A stretch of 64,000 nucleotides of DNA, from assembly GCF_003217515.1 (NCBI RefSeq), contig NZ_QJSX01000016.1:59742-123741 (forward strand). Reading direction: 5' to 3'. Origin of the DNA: Deinococcus yavapaiensis KR-236 (GTDB lineage: Bacteria; Deinococcota; Deinococci; Deinococcales; Deinococcaceae). This document shows, one piece after another, positions 33,124 through 41,486 of the stretch. Within the stretch, counting starts at the first letter, position 1, and each line of letters starts with the position of its first letter. Both the position numbers and the translations under genes were made by a program. Under the pieces are notes generated by a model that saw only the letters and a list, made by a program, of their open reading frames with translations, was not told where the DNA came from and ran no database searches.

Positions 33124-34659
33124 ATGATGTTTTTTCATCAATCACTACCAAACAACAACAACAAGATCAACATCAGCGCGAACAACAAAACCGTTACACT
33201 GAACGGCACGGTGAGCGGCGAAACGAAACCCAAAGGCAAGACGCTCGCGCGCGCCTCCCGCAGCGCGCCACGCTTGGACGAAGTGAACGTCGGTCGGCTC
33301 GGCCTCGTCAGCATTCACGAACGCATCCCCGCCGATTACACCGAATGGGAAGTCGACCTTGAAATCGCCGGTCGCGCCGCGAAACTGCGCTGCGAAGCCT
33401 TACCGAAGTACGGCGTTCCACACGGCCTCGACAACGACATCACAGTCGCACTCATCAACTTGTACGTCGAAGCGGGCGCACCTGAAACACGTGAGTTCGC
33501 AACCACCGCGTACCGAGTGTTGCAACGCGCCGGGCTGAGGCACAGCGGACAGTATTACGCCGCCCTCGCGGAAAGCTTGCAACGCCTGAAAACAACCACG
33601 TACTCCGCAAGCGACTCGTGGTTCGATCAAAAGCGTCGCTGGGTCACCGCGCAATTCAATTACATCGAAGCGCTCGAGTACAGCAGCGACGACGACGAAT
33701 TGTCCTTATCGCAAGGAAGCCTGCTCAAAATTCGCCTTGCGGAACCAATCACCGCGTCCATTCGCGCGAAGTACCTCAAACCCCTCGATGAAACGCTGCT
33801 CGCGCGCCTGCACGGCACGCAAGCACGCGCGCTGTACCGCCTGCTCGACGCGCGACGACGCGACCCGACGGACCTCACGCGGGTCCTCGACGCGTTCACC
33901 ACCGATTTACGCGTGTGGGCGCAAGAATGCAAGATTTCCGACTTGAAACCCGCGCGCATCAAACGCACCCTTGAAACGCCCCACCGACAGCTCGTCGAAG
34001 AGCACTACCTCGCGAGCGTCGAGTACGGCGGAACGCGAACGCGGCCGACCATCACGTACACGTTCGCGGACCCGGCACGGCAAGAAGCTTCTTCGCCACT
34101 TGGCGCGGTCACCTCGACCGCGGGCACGGACGCGTCGCTCGTCAAGGCGCTGCGCAAGTACGGCATGACCGCTCCGGTCGCACGGCAATTGATCACGAAG
34201 TACGGCGAGCACCACGTGACCGAGCGTCTACGCAAATTCGTGATGATGCTGGCGAGCGGTTATCAAGCGAAAAACCCGGCGGGGTTGCTGTACGACGTCA
34301 TTCGTGCCGAAGAAGGGCAGTATGCCGATCCTCCGGGTTTCACCGCTCACGCGAGGTCGACGCGCGTCGTGGACTCGAGCGGTTCACGTTCAACCTCTCC
34401 GGAAGACAACGAGGTGCAAGCCGAGCAGGAACAGGCGCGGTTACGTGCTTTACCGATCGAGGCGCGCGTCGATCACGTCGTGCGGTTGCTGCAGATGCTG
34501 CTGCACCGTGAGCTCAGCACCAGCGACTTCGCGCGGTTGCACGCGAAGCTCTTCGACATCGACGATCAAATCACCTTCGGGCAACGCGCGGTGGGCCTGG
34601 TGGCGCAAAAGCGCAAAGCCGACCTCCTCGACGAATTACGCGCGATCCTCGAAGGTTGA
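33124..34659 (+). CDS. repA: Plasmid replication initiator RepA
   Basis: A 511-residue replication initiator of the Deinococcus/Thermus plasmid RepA type (RPA family). Marks are GRLGLVSIHERIPADYTEWE, LRCEALPKYGVPHGLDNDIT, YYAALAESLQRLKTTTYSAS, LAEPITASIRAKYLKPLDE and QARALYRLLDARRRDP; tandem winged-helix domains are expected. It should bind the iterons just upstream and open the origin. The start could be TTG 33121, ATG 33124 or ATG 33127. TTGATGA...TCATCAA (33121-33141) forms an inverted repeat over the start that may be an autoregulatory site. The first 35 residues are Asn/Lys-rich and probably disordered. Confidence 0.9.
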   Translation: MMFFHQSLPNNNNKINISANNKTVTLNGTVSGETKPKGKTLARASRSAPRLDEVNVGRLGLVSIHERIPADYTEWEVDLEIAGRAAKLRCEALPKYGVPHGLDNDITVALINLYVEAGAPETREFATTAYRVLQRAGLRHSGQYYAALAESLQRLKTTTYSASDSWFDQKRRWVTAQFNYIEALEYSSDDDELSLSQGSLLKIRLAEPITASIRAKYLKPLDETLLARLHGTQARALYRLLDARRRDPTDLTRVLDAFTTDLRVWAQECKISDLKPARIKRTLETPHRQLVEEHYLASVEYGGTRTRPTITYTFADPARQEASSPLGAVTSTAGTDASLVKALRKYGMTAPVARQLITKYGEHHVTERLRKFVMMLASGYQAKNPAGLLYDVIRAEEGQYADPPGFTAHARSTRVVDSSGSRSTSPEDNEVQAEQEQARLRALPIEARVDHVVRLLQMLLHRELSTSDFARLHAKLFDIDDQITFGQRAVGLVAQKRKADLLDELRAILEG

Positions 34660-34989
34660 CGCGCACGTACGCAAGACGACTTGCCCGAGCAACGTTGCCG
34701 GTCAGCGCATCTTGGAGAACACGTGAACTCCCGCCGCGTGGCGCTTCGTTTCGAATGAGGCAAGCACGAGCGGCACTTCGAGCGGCACGCGTTCAACGAT
34801 CGTGCACGCCGAACCTCGCCTTCAGTGCGAAGTCGCCAAATGCCGAGCGGCCGACCTCGTGTGCAAGAACGAGCGTCGCACGATTCGACGTCGTTCCCAA
34901 CGACCTGCGTCTCGTGCGACGCTCGCCCTTGGATGTTTGATTTGACGTCATTTCAAAAGCACCGACAGGGAAGCGCGTTTCGCCTCCGG

Positions 34990-35484
34990 GCGCGCTCATC
35001 GAGGACGGCCGCGAACGAGACCCATCGCAAGATGCCTTCATGCTCGCCTGCGGCCTGCCTCCCCTCGTCGCCCTTGGTTTCGTGAGCGCCGCGCGCACGG
35101 CCGAGGGGTCGCAGCGCAACGTTCGCATGCTGATCGCCGTGGCGTCGCTTGCAAGCGATGACGGCGTCGTGCCCCCTCGGGTCTTACACGTGTTGCGGAA
35201 TGTGGCCGTGCGAGGCGTGCGTGGCGCACTTCGACCGCTTGGACGCGGCGCGGTTCACCGTGATGCGCGTGCCGAGCGCGGGTGAGTTGAGGTTGTTCAA
35301 CGAGTTCGACGTCGTCGGGCGGCACGCCGTGATTGCACGCGCTTGTCGGCGCACTTGCCGCGTGAACGCGCGACGTGATGTGCCGAGCGGCGCGTTGGTG
35401 TTGCATGAGGCGCTCGCACGTGAACGTTGTGCGGGTAGTGTTGGGGGTTGCCGGGTCGGTCGGACAACGTGGTGCGTGCGTTGA
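34990..35484 (+). pseudogene. Unknown gene, frameshifted
   Basis: One plus frame reads ALIEDGRERDPSQDAFMLAC and VRMLIAVASLASDDGVV; after about 35200 another frame reads CEACVAHFDRLDAARFTVMR and ELRLFNEFDVVGRHAVIARA. Both look coding and neither is complete, so a frameshift within one gene is likely. The family is not recognised. The preceding 34660-34989 has no convincing gene. Confidence 0.35.
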
Positions 35485-35516
35485 TGGGCATGGGGGCGCG
35501 TGACGCGCGCGTGGTG

Positions 35517-35536
35517 TTGATAAGGCGTCTTATCAA
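35517..35536. repeat. 20-bp palindrome, copy 2
   Basis: TTGATAAG-GCGT-CTTATCAA, perfect 8-bp arms, ends 17 bp before the recombinase ATG and just upstream of its GGTGGAGG site. It is a likely operator. A second copy lies at 6450-6469. Confidence 0.6.
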
Positions 35537-35553
35537 CAGGTGGAGGTTTCGGC

Positions 35554-36388
35554 ATGACCCTCGACGTGCGCCGCCAATCGGTGAAAGCGGCGCGTGACCG
35601 GGACGCCGCCGCGTTGTGGGAGCTCACGGCGGCGCACGTCGCTTGTACGGTGCGAGCGGCGCGCGTGGTTGGAGTACGCGGTCGAGGATGCCGTGGCGTT
35701 GCTCTCCCCTACGGCGGATTAAGGCGCGTTGTGGTTGCGGACGTTGGAGGCGAGCGGCAAGTGCACGTCGACGCTTCGCGTGTACTTGGCGGGTACGCGC
35801 GCGTTGTACCGAGCGTTGCGGTGGGCGCAGGCGGTGCGCGTCGATCCGTTTGTTGACGCGCGTCCGCGGAAGGATGCGACGGCGGCGTGGGACAAGCGCG
35901 CGCCTTACCCGGAGGAGGACGTGCGGCGTTTGCTGGCGTACGGGGACGTGGAGATGCGGGCGCTTGTGCTGCTTGGCGCGCATGGCAAGTTGCGCGCTTC
36001 GGAGATCGTGCGGTTGACGTGGGGAGATGTTGACGGGGAGTGTCGCGCGTTGCGTGTGGTGGGAAAGGGCGGCAAGGTGCGTGTGGTGAGCGTGACGGGA
36101 AGTTTGCGTGACGCGTTGCGCGCGTTGAAGCGTGAGGCGTCGGAGGTGTTGGTGATCGGGCGTTCGCCGGAAGCGGCGCGAATGCGGCTCAAGCGTGTGT
36201 GCCGCCGGGCAGGCGTGACGTACCGTGGGTTGCATGCGTTGCGGCATTCGGTGGGCACGCGGATTGTGCGTGCGGGGTTGAGTTTGCAGCATGTGGCGCG
36301 TCATTTGGGGCACGTGTCGGTGGCGACGGCGGAGGTGTACGCGAAGTGGGTGGATGACGCGTTGACGCTGGAACTTGAGCGTTGGTGA
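35554..36388 (+). pseudogene. Tyrosine recombinase (XerC/D-like), N-terminal half broken
   Basis: The catalytic domain is intact in sequence: Arg in GAHGKLRASEIVRLTW, Lys in VVGKGGKVRVV, HALRHS, LGHVSVAT and Tyr in EVYAKW. The start (MTLDVRRQSVKAARDRDAAA, with a good ribosome site) is in another frame. The bridging sequence WLEYAVEDAVALLSPTAD is followed by an in-frame TAA at 35720-35722 before GALWLRTLEASG. So one frameshift and one stop separate the arm-binding domain from the catalytic domain. It probably once resolved plasmid multimers or integrated DNA. Confidence 0.7.
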
Positions 36389-36441
36389 CGTTGGGCGTCA
36401 ACAGGACGTCGACGGTGTGACTTCGTGGAGCGAGTCTTGCG

Positions 36442-36725
36442 TACTCTGTAACTTTGTAACTTAGAGTCTTCGTACCTCGGTATCTCTCGAAGTGACTGAG
36501 CTACTGAGTTCGTGACTTTGAAAGAAACAAACTTACGGTCCTTGAGAAGAAATTTTCATACTCTGTAACTTCGCAAGTCTTGAAGATCATAAGTTTGTAC
36601 ACTCGTGACTTCGAAAGAAACGAACTTACGATCTTTCTGAAGAACCCTCGTACTCTGTAACTTCATGACTCTCAAAGATCGTAAGTTCGTACTTTCGTGA
36701 GTTTGAAAGAGTCAAACTCACGGTC
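36442..36725. repeat. parS-like centromere repeat field
   Basis: Between the recombinase and parA lie TACTCTGTAACTT at 36442, 36559 and 36651. A roughly 30-bp unit starting CGTGACTTTGAAAG at 36511 recurs at 36604 and 36696; the last copy is a perfect 11-bp-arm palindrome (CGTGAGTTTGA-AAGAG-TCAAACTCACG). The field is AT-rich against its surroundings and non-coding. Position and repeats fit the ParB-binding site of the parA-parB pair. Confidence 0.75.
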
Positions 36726-36758
36726 TTCCTGAATTCGGATCTCTGTTACGATGATCGT

Positions 36759-37385
36759 ATGAAGTTGCTCGCCATCGTGAACGGCAAAGGCGGCGTTGGC
36801 AAGACGACCACCGCGGTCAACATGGCCACCGCGCTCGCCCGCCGAGGCCTCAAGCCCTTGCTCGTCGACACCGATCCTCAAGCCAGCGCCTCGTGGTGGG
36901 TCGAACGCGGCCCCGACGCGTTTCCATTCGACATCGCCAGCGAAACCAACCCCAGCCTCCTCGGTCGACTGCGAGAAATCGGCGGGTACGACGTCGCCGT
37001 GATCGACACGCAACCCGCGCTCGCCAGCGACACCCTCAACACCGTCGTTCGCCTCGCGGACTTCGTGATCGTTCCCACGCCGCCCGCCGCGATGGACCTC
37101 AGCGTCGTCATCGAAACCGTGCGGCGCGCCATTCAACCGACGGGCGTTCCGTACCGCGTGATGCTCACCCGCGTCGATCCTCGCGCGCTCAACGAAGCGC
37201 TCGAAGCGCTCAGCACGCTGACGGACATCAACGTTCCGGCGTTTCACGCGTTCGTTCGTGCCTACAAAGCGCACGAACGCGCCGCGCTCGACGGCGTGCC
37301 GATTCACGCGTACCGCGGCGCGAACGCCAAGGAAGGCGCGCGTGATTACGACCGGATCGCCGAGGAGGTGACGCGCGAATGGTGA
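36759..37385 (+). CDS. parA: Partition ATPase ParA
   Basis: A 208-residue small ParA (type Ib-like, no N-terminal HTH). The deviant Walker A is KGGVGKTTTAVNMATALA, the second Walker motif is LLVDTDPQASAS, and switch blocks are VAVIDTQPA and VIVPTPPAAMDL. It uses ATP-dependent DNA binding to move plasmid copies apart with its ParB partner. TACGAT lies 7 nt before the ATG with no ribosome site between, fitting leaderless transcription. Its stop overlaps the parB start. Confidence 0.93.
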   Translation: MKLLAIVNGKGGVGKTTTAVNMATALARRGLKPLLVDTDPQASASWWVERGPDAFPFDIASETNPSLLGRLREIGGYDVAVIDTQPALASDTLNTVVRLADFVIVPTPPAAMDLSVVIETVRRAIQPTGVPYRVMLTRVDPRALNEALEALSTLTDINVPAFHAFVRAYKAHERAALDGVPIHAYRGANAKEGARDYDRIAEEVTREW

Positions 37386-37861
37386 AGCGCAAAGGGTTGG
37401 GTGACTTGCTGCGTCAGGAAGTGAGCGCGTCCACGCCGGTCCTCGACGCTTCTGTTACTTCGGAACACCGTGACTTACAGAGTTCCGACACGTTGGGTGA
37501 CCTGGCCGCACTCGAAGCGGCCCGCGTGAACGCCGAGCTCCTCACGGCACCGCCAGCCAAGTCAAAGCAAACTTCCGATGAAACAAACGTTGACGCTTCG
37601 GAACAACTGGAAGGCGTGCCTTCCGCGAAGTACTTGATGCTCGTTCGAAAGGAAACTCGGCTGCGAGAAGAACAGTATGACGAACTCACACGCCTCGCGC
37701 GCAAACTCAACAAGCGCAAATCGAAAACCGCTCGAACCGAGCGCATCACCGAAAACACGTTGATTCGCGTTGCCATCGACGTGCTGCTCGACCGGGCGGA
37801 CGCCCTCAACGGCGACGATGAAGCGGCGCTGCTCGCAACGCTACGCCGCGCCATGACGTGA
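37379..37861 (+). CDS. parB: Partition DNA-binding protein ParB-like
   Basis: A 160-residue protein starting MVKRKGLGDLLRQEVSASTP, with a flexible acidic middle and a C-terminal region (TARTERITENTLIRVAIDVLLDR) typical of ribbon-helix-helix centromere-binding proteins rather than classic HTH ParB. The start overlaps the parA stop, with GAGGAGGTG upstream. It should bind the repeats at 36442-36725. A shorter homologue lies at 7520-7951. Confidence 0.8.
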   Translation: MVKRKGLGDLLRQEVSASTPVLDASVTSEHRDLQSSDTLGDLAALEAARVNAELLTAPPAKSKQTSDETNVDASEQLEGVPSAKYLMLVRKETRLREEQYDELTRLARKLNKRKSKTARTERITENTLIRVAIDVLLDRADALNGDDEAALLATLRRAMT

Positions 37862-38661
37862 CGGCATCACCCCGGGCAGGGGAGAGGCGCACCCCAAGTT
37901 AACGACACCTCACGTGCAGTTCACGAGCGACGTACGCGTTGACGAAGAACGAACGGCACCGAAGGCAAGCCAGGAGGACGGCCGCTGCAAGCCGTCCTCC
38001 ACGTGGGCTCCGCGCTCACGCGCGTTTGACGAAGCGCGCTGCAGGAGTGCGACCGTGGCAACGCAGTTCCCTCGAACGCTCAGCGTTCGCGCCGAACGAT
38101 CGTCAACGCCCGCGGATTTCTACGCGCAGTGTCCAGGCGAAAATCGTCTTCCGCGCATGCCAGCTTTCGAAATCATGTTGAAGACGGTCATGAATGTCAC
38201 GCCGAGCAGGGCTTTGCGTTGTACGTGTTGATCGCGCCGTTGTGCGACGGTGATGCTGCTGGCGGCGTTCACAACGCCGCGGTCGGAACGGACGACGAGT
38301 TGCGCGAGGAACACGCGCGGCGGCCAGCGTAGAAGAGGGGAGGTCGTCATGGTGCCTTGGTGGCCGGTGGATTCGCGGTACGCCATGACCGAATGAGGTT
38401 TTGCGCGAGGTTGTTCGCCGCGCGACTCGAGCTCACGTCCATTGCATTCGGGGTGCGTTCCTGCCGAAGTCCTCGGTCCAGCCCGATGGTGATGCCGTCA
38501 GGGGAGCCGGGTCTATTCACGCAAGGTGAGGTGCGTCGCGATCGTGCGGACGTTCGGGGTGTTCCCGACAGAAGGTGAGGCTTGAGCGTGAATGACGAGT
38601 TGCACGAACTGCGGGTCTTGTTGGCAGACGGACGTTGCCGCTGGGTACCGTGATTCGCACT
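37862..38661. other. Mostly empty stretch after parAB
   Basis: No convincing gene. A minus frame (38120-38350, containing ALLGVTFMTVFNMISKAGMR) is slightly hydrophobic but unrecognised. The only clear structure is the hairpin at 37973-38000. Confidence 0.4.
37973..38000. terminator. Hairpin after parB
   Basis: GGAGGACGGC and its exact complement GCCGTCCTCC with an 8-nt loop, about 110 bp after the parB stop; no T-run. Confidence 0.45.
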
Positions 38662-38907
38662 TCAAACCCAGCGCACTTGCCCAGGCGCGACGTACACGCC
38701 ATACACCCGTCCGAGCATCACAATTCCCTCGAGGCCGTAGCGGGTTATCGGCTTGTGCTTCGGGTTGTCCGAAAGCAACGCTCTATTGCCGCGATACAAA
38801 CCGAGGCGCTTGACGATCGTGGCGCCGTTCGAGCAGGAAAAGGCGTAGACGGCTCCGTATACCGTCGTCAAGTCTTGTGTGGCGACAAGGACGTAATCTC
38901 CATGACG
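38662..38907 (-). pseudogene. CI/LexA-type phage repressor, C-terminal peptidase part only
   Basis: The minus frame reads HGDYVLVATQDLTTVYGAVY, GATIVKRLGLYRGN, LLSDNPKHKPI and EGIVMLGRVYGVY. This is the S24 peptidase fold of CI repressors, including the catalytic Lys (IVKRL). The Ser-Met site and the whole HTH domain, which should lie at higher coordinates, are gone; the sequence turns into the start of the early operon near 38902. Without DNA-binding and cleavage parts, lysogenic control must be lost. Divergent placement against the early genes is typical of a phage immunity region. Confidence 0.78.
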
Positions 38908-39036
38908 AATGGCGTCGTCGCTGCCATCTCCCGCATGCTCGCCGCCGCCCGCCACGAAGCCAACCGTGACCGCTGTGACGACTGCGGTGGCCGCGGGCAC
39001 CTCGACGGGCACGAATGCACTCGGTGCCGCGCATAA
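38902..39036 (+). CDS. Small zinc-finger-like protein (44 aa)
   Basis: Starts MTNGVVAAISRMLAAARHEA and ends CDDCGGRGHLDGHECTRCRA. Two CxxC pairs with CGGRG between them resemble a DnaJ-type zinc knuckle. First gene of the early phage operon, overlapping the next by 13 bp. Confidence 0.55.
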   Translation: MTNGVVAAISRMLAAARHEANRDRCDDCGGRGHLDGHECTRCRA

Positions 39037-39185
39037 TCGCCTGCGCACTCCCCGGTTTCGGCTTCCTGCTCATCCTGATCGGCGCGATGAGCCTCAACCT
39101 CCCCGTGCTCGGCATCGGCCTCTTCCTCGCCATCATCGGCGCTGACGAGATGGACGCCCTCGCGCAATGGCAGGTGCTCGAATGA
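39024..39185 (+). CDS. Small membrane protein (53 aa)
   Basis: A GTG-started frame, mostly one hydrophobic span: PGFGFLLILIGAMSLNLPVL, then GIGLFLAIIGADEMDALAQW. Probably one or two membrane helices. Its stop overlaps the bet ATG (ATGA). Role unknown. Confidence 0.5.
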   Translation: MPRIIACALPGFGFLLILIGAMSLNLPVLGIGLFLAIIGADEMDALAQWQVLE

Positions 39186-40321
39186 CCGCCCTCGCCGAAC
39201 GCCACCAACCCATCCAGCTGCAGCTCGTGACCTTCGATCGAGAGCAAATCGACCTCATCAAAACGCAGATCGCCCCCGACGCGTCCGATGGTGAACTCGC
39301 CCTCTTCGTTCAGCAGTGCAAGCGCACCGGCCTCGATCCGTTCTCCCGGCAAATCTACGCTGTCGTGCGCGAACAATCCCAAAAGGACGAACGCGGAAAC
39401 TGGATCAAAGTCAAGAAAACGACGATCCACACGGCGATCGACGGCTTCCGCCTCATTGCCGAACGCACCGGGAAGTACCGAGGGCAAGTCGGCCCGTGGT
39501 GGTGCGGTAAGGACGGCGTGTGGAAAGACGTGTGGCCGAGCGACGAACCACCTGCTGCTGCGCGCGTGGGCGTACTGCGAAGCGATTTCGCCGAGCCGCT
39601 GTACGCCGTGGCGCGTGACGCGTCGTTCGCGCAGAAGAACCGGGACGGCAAGCCGATCAGTCAGTGGGCGACGATGCCCGACATCATGCTCGCGAAGACA
39701 GCGCAAGTGCAGGCGCTTCGACGTGCGTTCCCGAACGACCTTTCAGGTTTGTACGCGACGGAAGAGATGATGCAAGCAGACGAACCCAACGCGGACGCCA
39801 GCACGCCGAGCCGTGAGGACCGCCGAGCCACGAACGTCGCGCCGGAACCCTCTCAGGACGAAGCGGCATTGCAAGCGTGGGCGAAGAAGCTCACGCAAGT
39901 CCGTGGTCGCCTGCGTGACTTGAACCTCGACGAGCAAGCCGTCGCGGTCCTCGGGAAGCACAAGTGGCGCGCCAACGTGGACGCCGCGTGGGCTTGCTAC
40001 GACGAACTCGACGCGCTCGGGAAGGCCGCGCAACCGAAGCAGGAAGCGCCGACGGACGTGCCGAGCGTGCAGCTCATCACCGCGAAGCAACTCGGCGCGT
40101 TGCACGGGCACTTCAAACGCGTGGGCCTCACCACCAGCGAAGACAGGTACGCCTTCGCAGCCTACATGCTCAACCTGCCTGCCGCCAAAGGCACGAACGA
40201 ACTCCTCGAGGACGAAGCGAGGTCGCTGCTCGACATGCTCGCCGACCTCGACACGGACGCCCTCACGCGGACGATCGCCGAGTGGCGGCACGCCACCCGA
40301 GAGCAGCCATCGCACGCGTGA
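39182..40321 (+). CDS. bet: Phage single-strand annealing recombinase Bet (RecT superfamily)
   Basis: A 379-residue protein matching the Red-beta/Bet family: ELALFVQQCKRTGLDPFSRQ, TIHTAIDGFRLIAERTGKYR, GVWKDVWPSDEPPAAARVGV, PDIMLAKTAQVQALRRAFPN and DLSGLYATEEM. It anneals single strands during phage replication and recombination. The C-terminal 170 residues are an added, less conserved region. No companion exonuclease was recognised nearby; the VRR-NUC protein at 46804 is the only nuclease candidate. The ATG overlaps the previous stop. Confidence 0.9.
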   Translation: MTALAERHQPIQLQLVTFDREQIDLIKTQIAPDASDGELALFVQQCKRTGLDPFSRQIYAVVREQSQKDERGNWIKVKKTTIHTAIDGFRLIAERTGKYRGQVGPWWCGKDGVWKDVWPSDEPPAAARVGVLRSDFAEPLYAVARDASFAQKNRDGKPISQWATMPDIMLAKTAQVQALRRAFPNDLSGLYATEEMMQADEPNADASTPSREDRRATNVAPEPSQDEAALQAWAKKLTQVRGRLRDLNLDEQAVAVLGKHKWRANVDAAWACYDELDALGKAAQPKQEAPTDVPSVQLITAKQLGALHGHFKRVGLTTSEDRYAFAAYMLNLPAAKGTNELLEDEARSLLDMLADLDTDALTRTIAEWRHATREQPSHA

Positions 40322-40330
40322 CGTGCAAAA

Positions 40331-40356
40331 CGCGGGGCATCCCAAGGTGCCCCGCG
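40331..40356 (+). terminator. Hairpin after bet
   Basis: CGCGGGGCA-TCCCAAGG-TGCCCCGCG, perfect 9-bp stem, 9 bp after the bet stop. It may only lower read-through, since the operon continues. Confidence 0.55.
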
Positions 40357-40395
40357 CTTCACCATCCTCGTCTTCCTCTTGCACTCGAGGTCCCC

Positions 40396-40506
40396 GTGAT
40401 CACAACACACCCACCGCGTTCCCCGCGTGAGCAGCGCACCAACGACACCCCCACCACTTCTTACGAGGCGCTCAACGCGTCAAGCACGGGAAGGACAGCG
40501 TCATGA
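40396..40506 (+). CDS. Short coupled frame (36 aa)
   Basis: A GTG-started frame, Thr/Ser/Pro-rich (TNDTPTTSYEALNASSTG), whose TGA overlaps the next ATG (ATGA). It may serve as a leader for coupled translation rather than make a stable protein. Confidence 0.35.
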   Translation: MITTHPPRSPREQRTNDTPTTSYEALNASSTGRTAS

Positions 40507-41486
40507 AACTCGGGCAGGAAACCATCATTCCCAACTGGGCGCTGGACGCGATCGAAGACCTCACGAACGCCGCGGACATCAAGGTGCTGATGTTCCTCGC
40601 GCGGCACGGTCGCTACCGCGTCAGCGAGTACAGCACCAAGCAACTCGCCATTGCCCTCGAGCTCGACGTGCGCACCGTGCAAGCCACGACCGCTCGCTTG
40701 CATGCCGCTGGCCTCATCCTCTCGGCGAGCGGTGTGCATTGCGTCTACAAGGCGCCCGCAAGGCTTACGCAAGCCCCTTGCAAATCTACTCGTGTCGACA
40801 ACGAGAAAAACACGTCCCGGACGGCAGATTCATCAGTTCCGAAGAAAGGAATGGATGAACTGATGAAAGAAGGAACACAAGAACGACATGCCGAGCCGCC
40901 CACGATCCACGTGCCGAACGAGTTGGGCGCGACAAGCGCGCCCGTCGATTCAGAACTTCAAGAGGCGTTCGAGGACGACCCGATGCTCGACGTCATGCTC
41001 GCCGAAGCGCACGGCGTGCCTTGGGAATCAACCGCCTCTGCCATCACGGACACGCCCACCCTCCCCGAAGGCAACGCGTCGAGTCAGCCCACCGAAGGCG
41101 GTAAGGTTCCGCGCCGCCGCGCCGCGCCTGTGGGCAAGGCTGTGGAGAGCAATTCCACGCCTTTCCAGCGGATGTTCAGCGCCCTCGCCCTCGGATGCGC
41201 CTTGAAGGAAGCCGACTTGACGGCCTTGGTTCGCGGTCGCATCGGCAAGGCCGCGCGCAGCCTCCTCGAAGCGAAGTACACCGCCGAGGACATCCCGTCG
41301 ATCGTCGCGTGGATTCGCACGAACGAAACGTGGCGCACCGCCAAGCTCAGCGCGCAAGTCATCGAGGAGTGCGCGCCGTCCTGGAAGGCGGCCGTTCCGG
41401 GAAACGTCCCCCTCACCGCCAAAGCGACCGGTGACACGACCGCAACGAGCGACGCGCGTCGCCGTTACGAGGAGCGTTACGCATGA
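40503..41486 (+). CDS. Phage replication protein with winged-helix N-terminus
   Basis: A 327-residue protein. The N-terminus (DLTNAADIKVLMFLARHGRY, then STKQLAIALELDVRTVQATT) is a winged HTH like those of phage O/replisome-organiser proteins. A disordered acidic linker follows, then a helical C-terminal domain (TPFQRMFSALALGCALKEAD to RTNETWRTAKLSAQVIEECA) that could recruit the helicase loader encoded next. The gene contains a 23-mer (40801-40823) also found beside repA. The stop overlaps the ATPase start. Origin binding is inferred from gene order. Confidence 0.7.
   Translation: MKLGQETIIPNWALDAIEDLTNAADIKVLMFLARHGRYRVSEYSTKQLAIALELDVRTVQATTARLHAAGLILSASGVHCVYKAPARLTQAPCKSTRVDNEKNTSRTADSSVPKKGMDELMKEGTQERHAEPPTIHVPNELGATSAPVDSELQEAFEDDPMLDVMLAEAHGVPWESTASAITDTPTLPEGNASSQPTEGGKVPRRRAAPVGKAVESNSTPFQRMFSALALGCALKEADLTALVRGRIGKAARSLLEAKYTAEDIPSIVAWIRTNETWRTAKLSAQVIEECAPSWKAAVPGNVPLTAKATGDTTATSDARRRYEERYA
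40801..40823 (+). repeat. 23-mer shared with the repA origin region
   Basis: 22 of 23 bases match 33081-33103. It lies in the linker-coding part of the wHTH replication gene. Some phages keep their origin inside the initiator gene. Confidence 0.6.
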
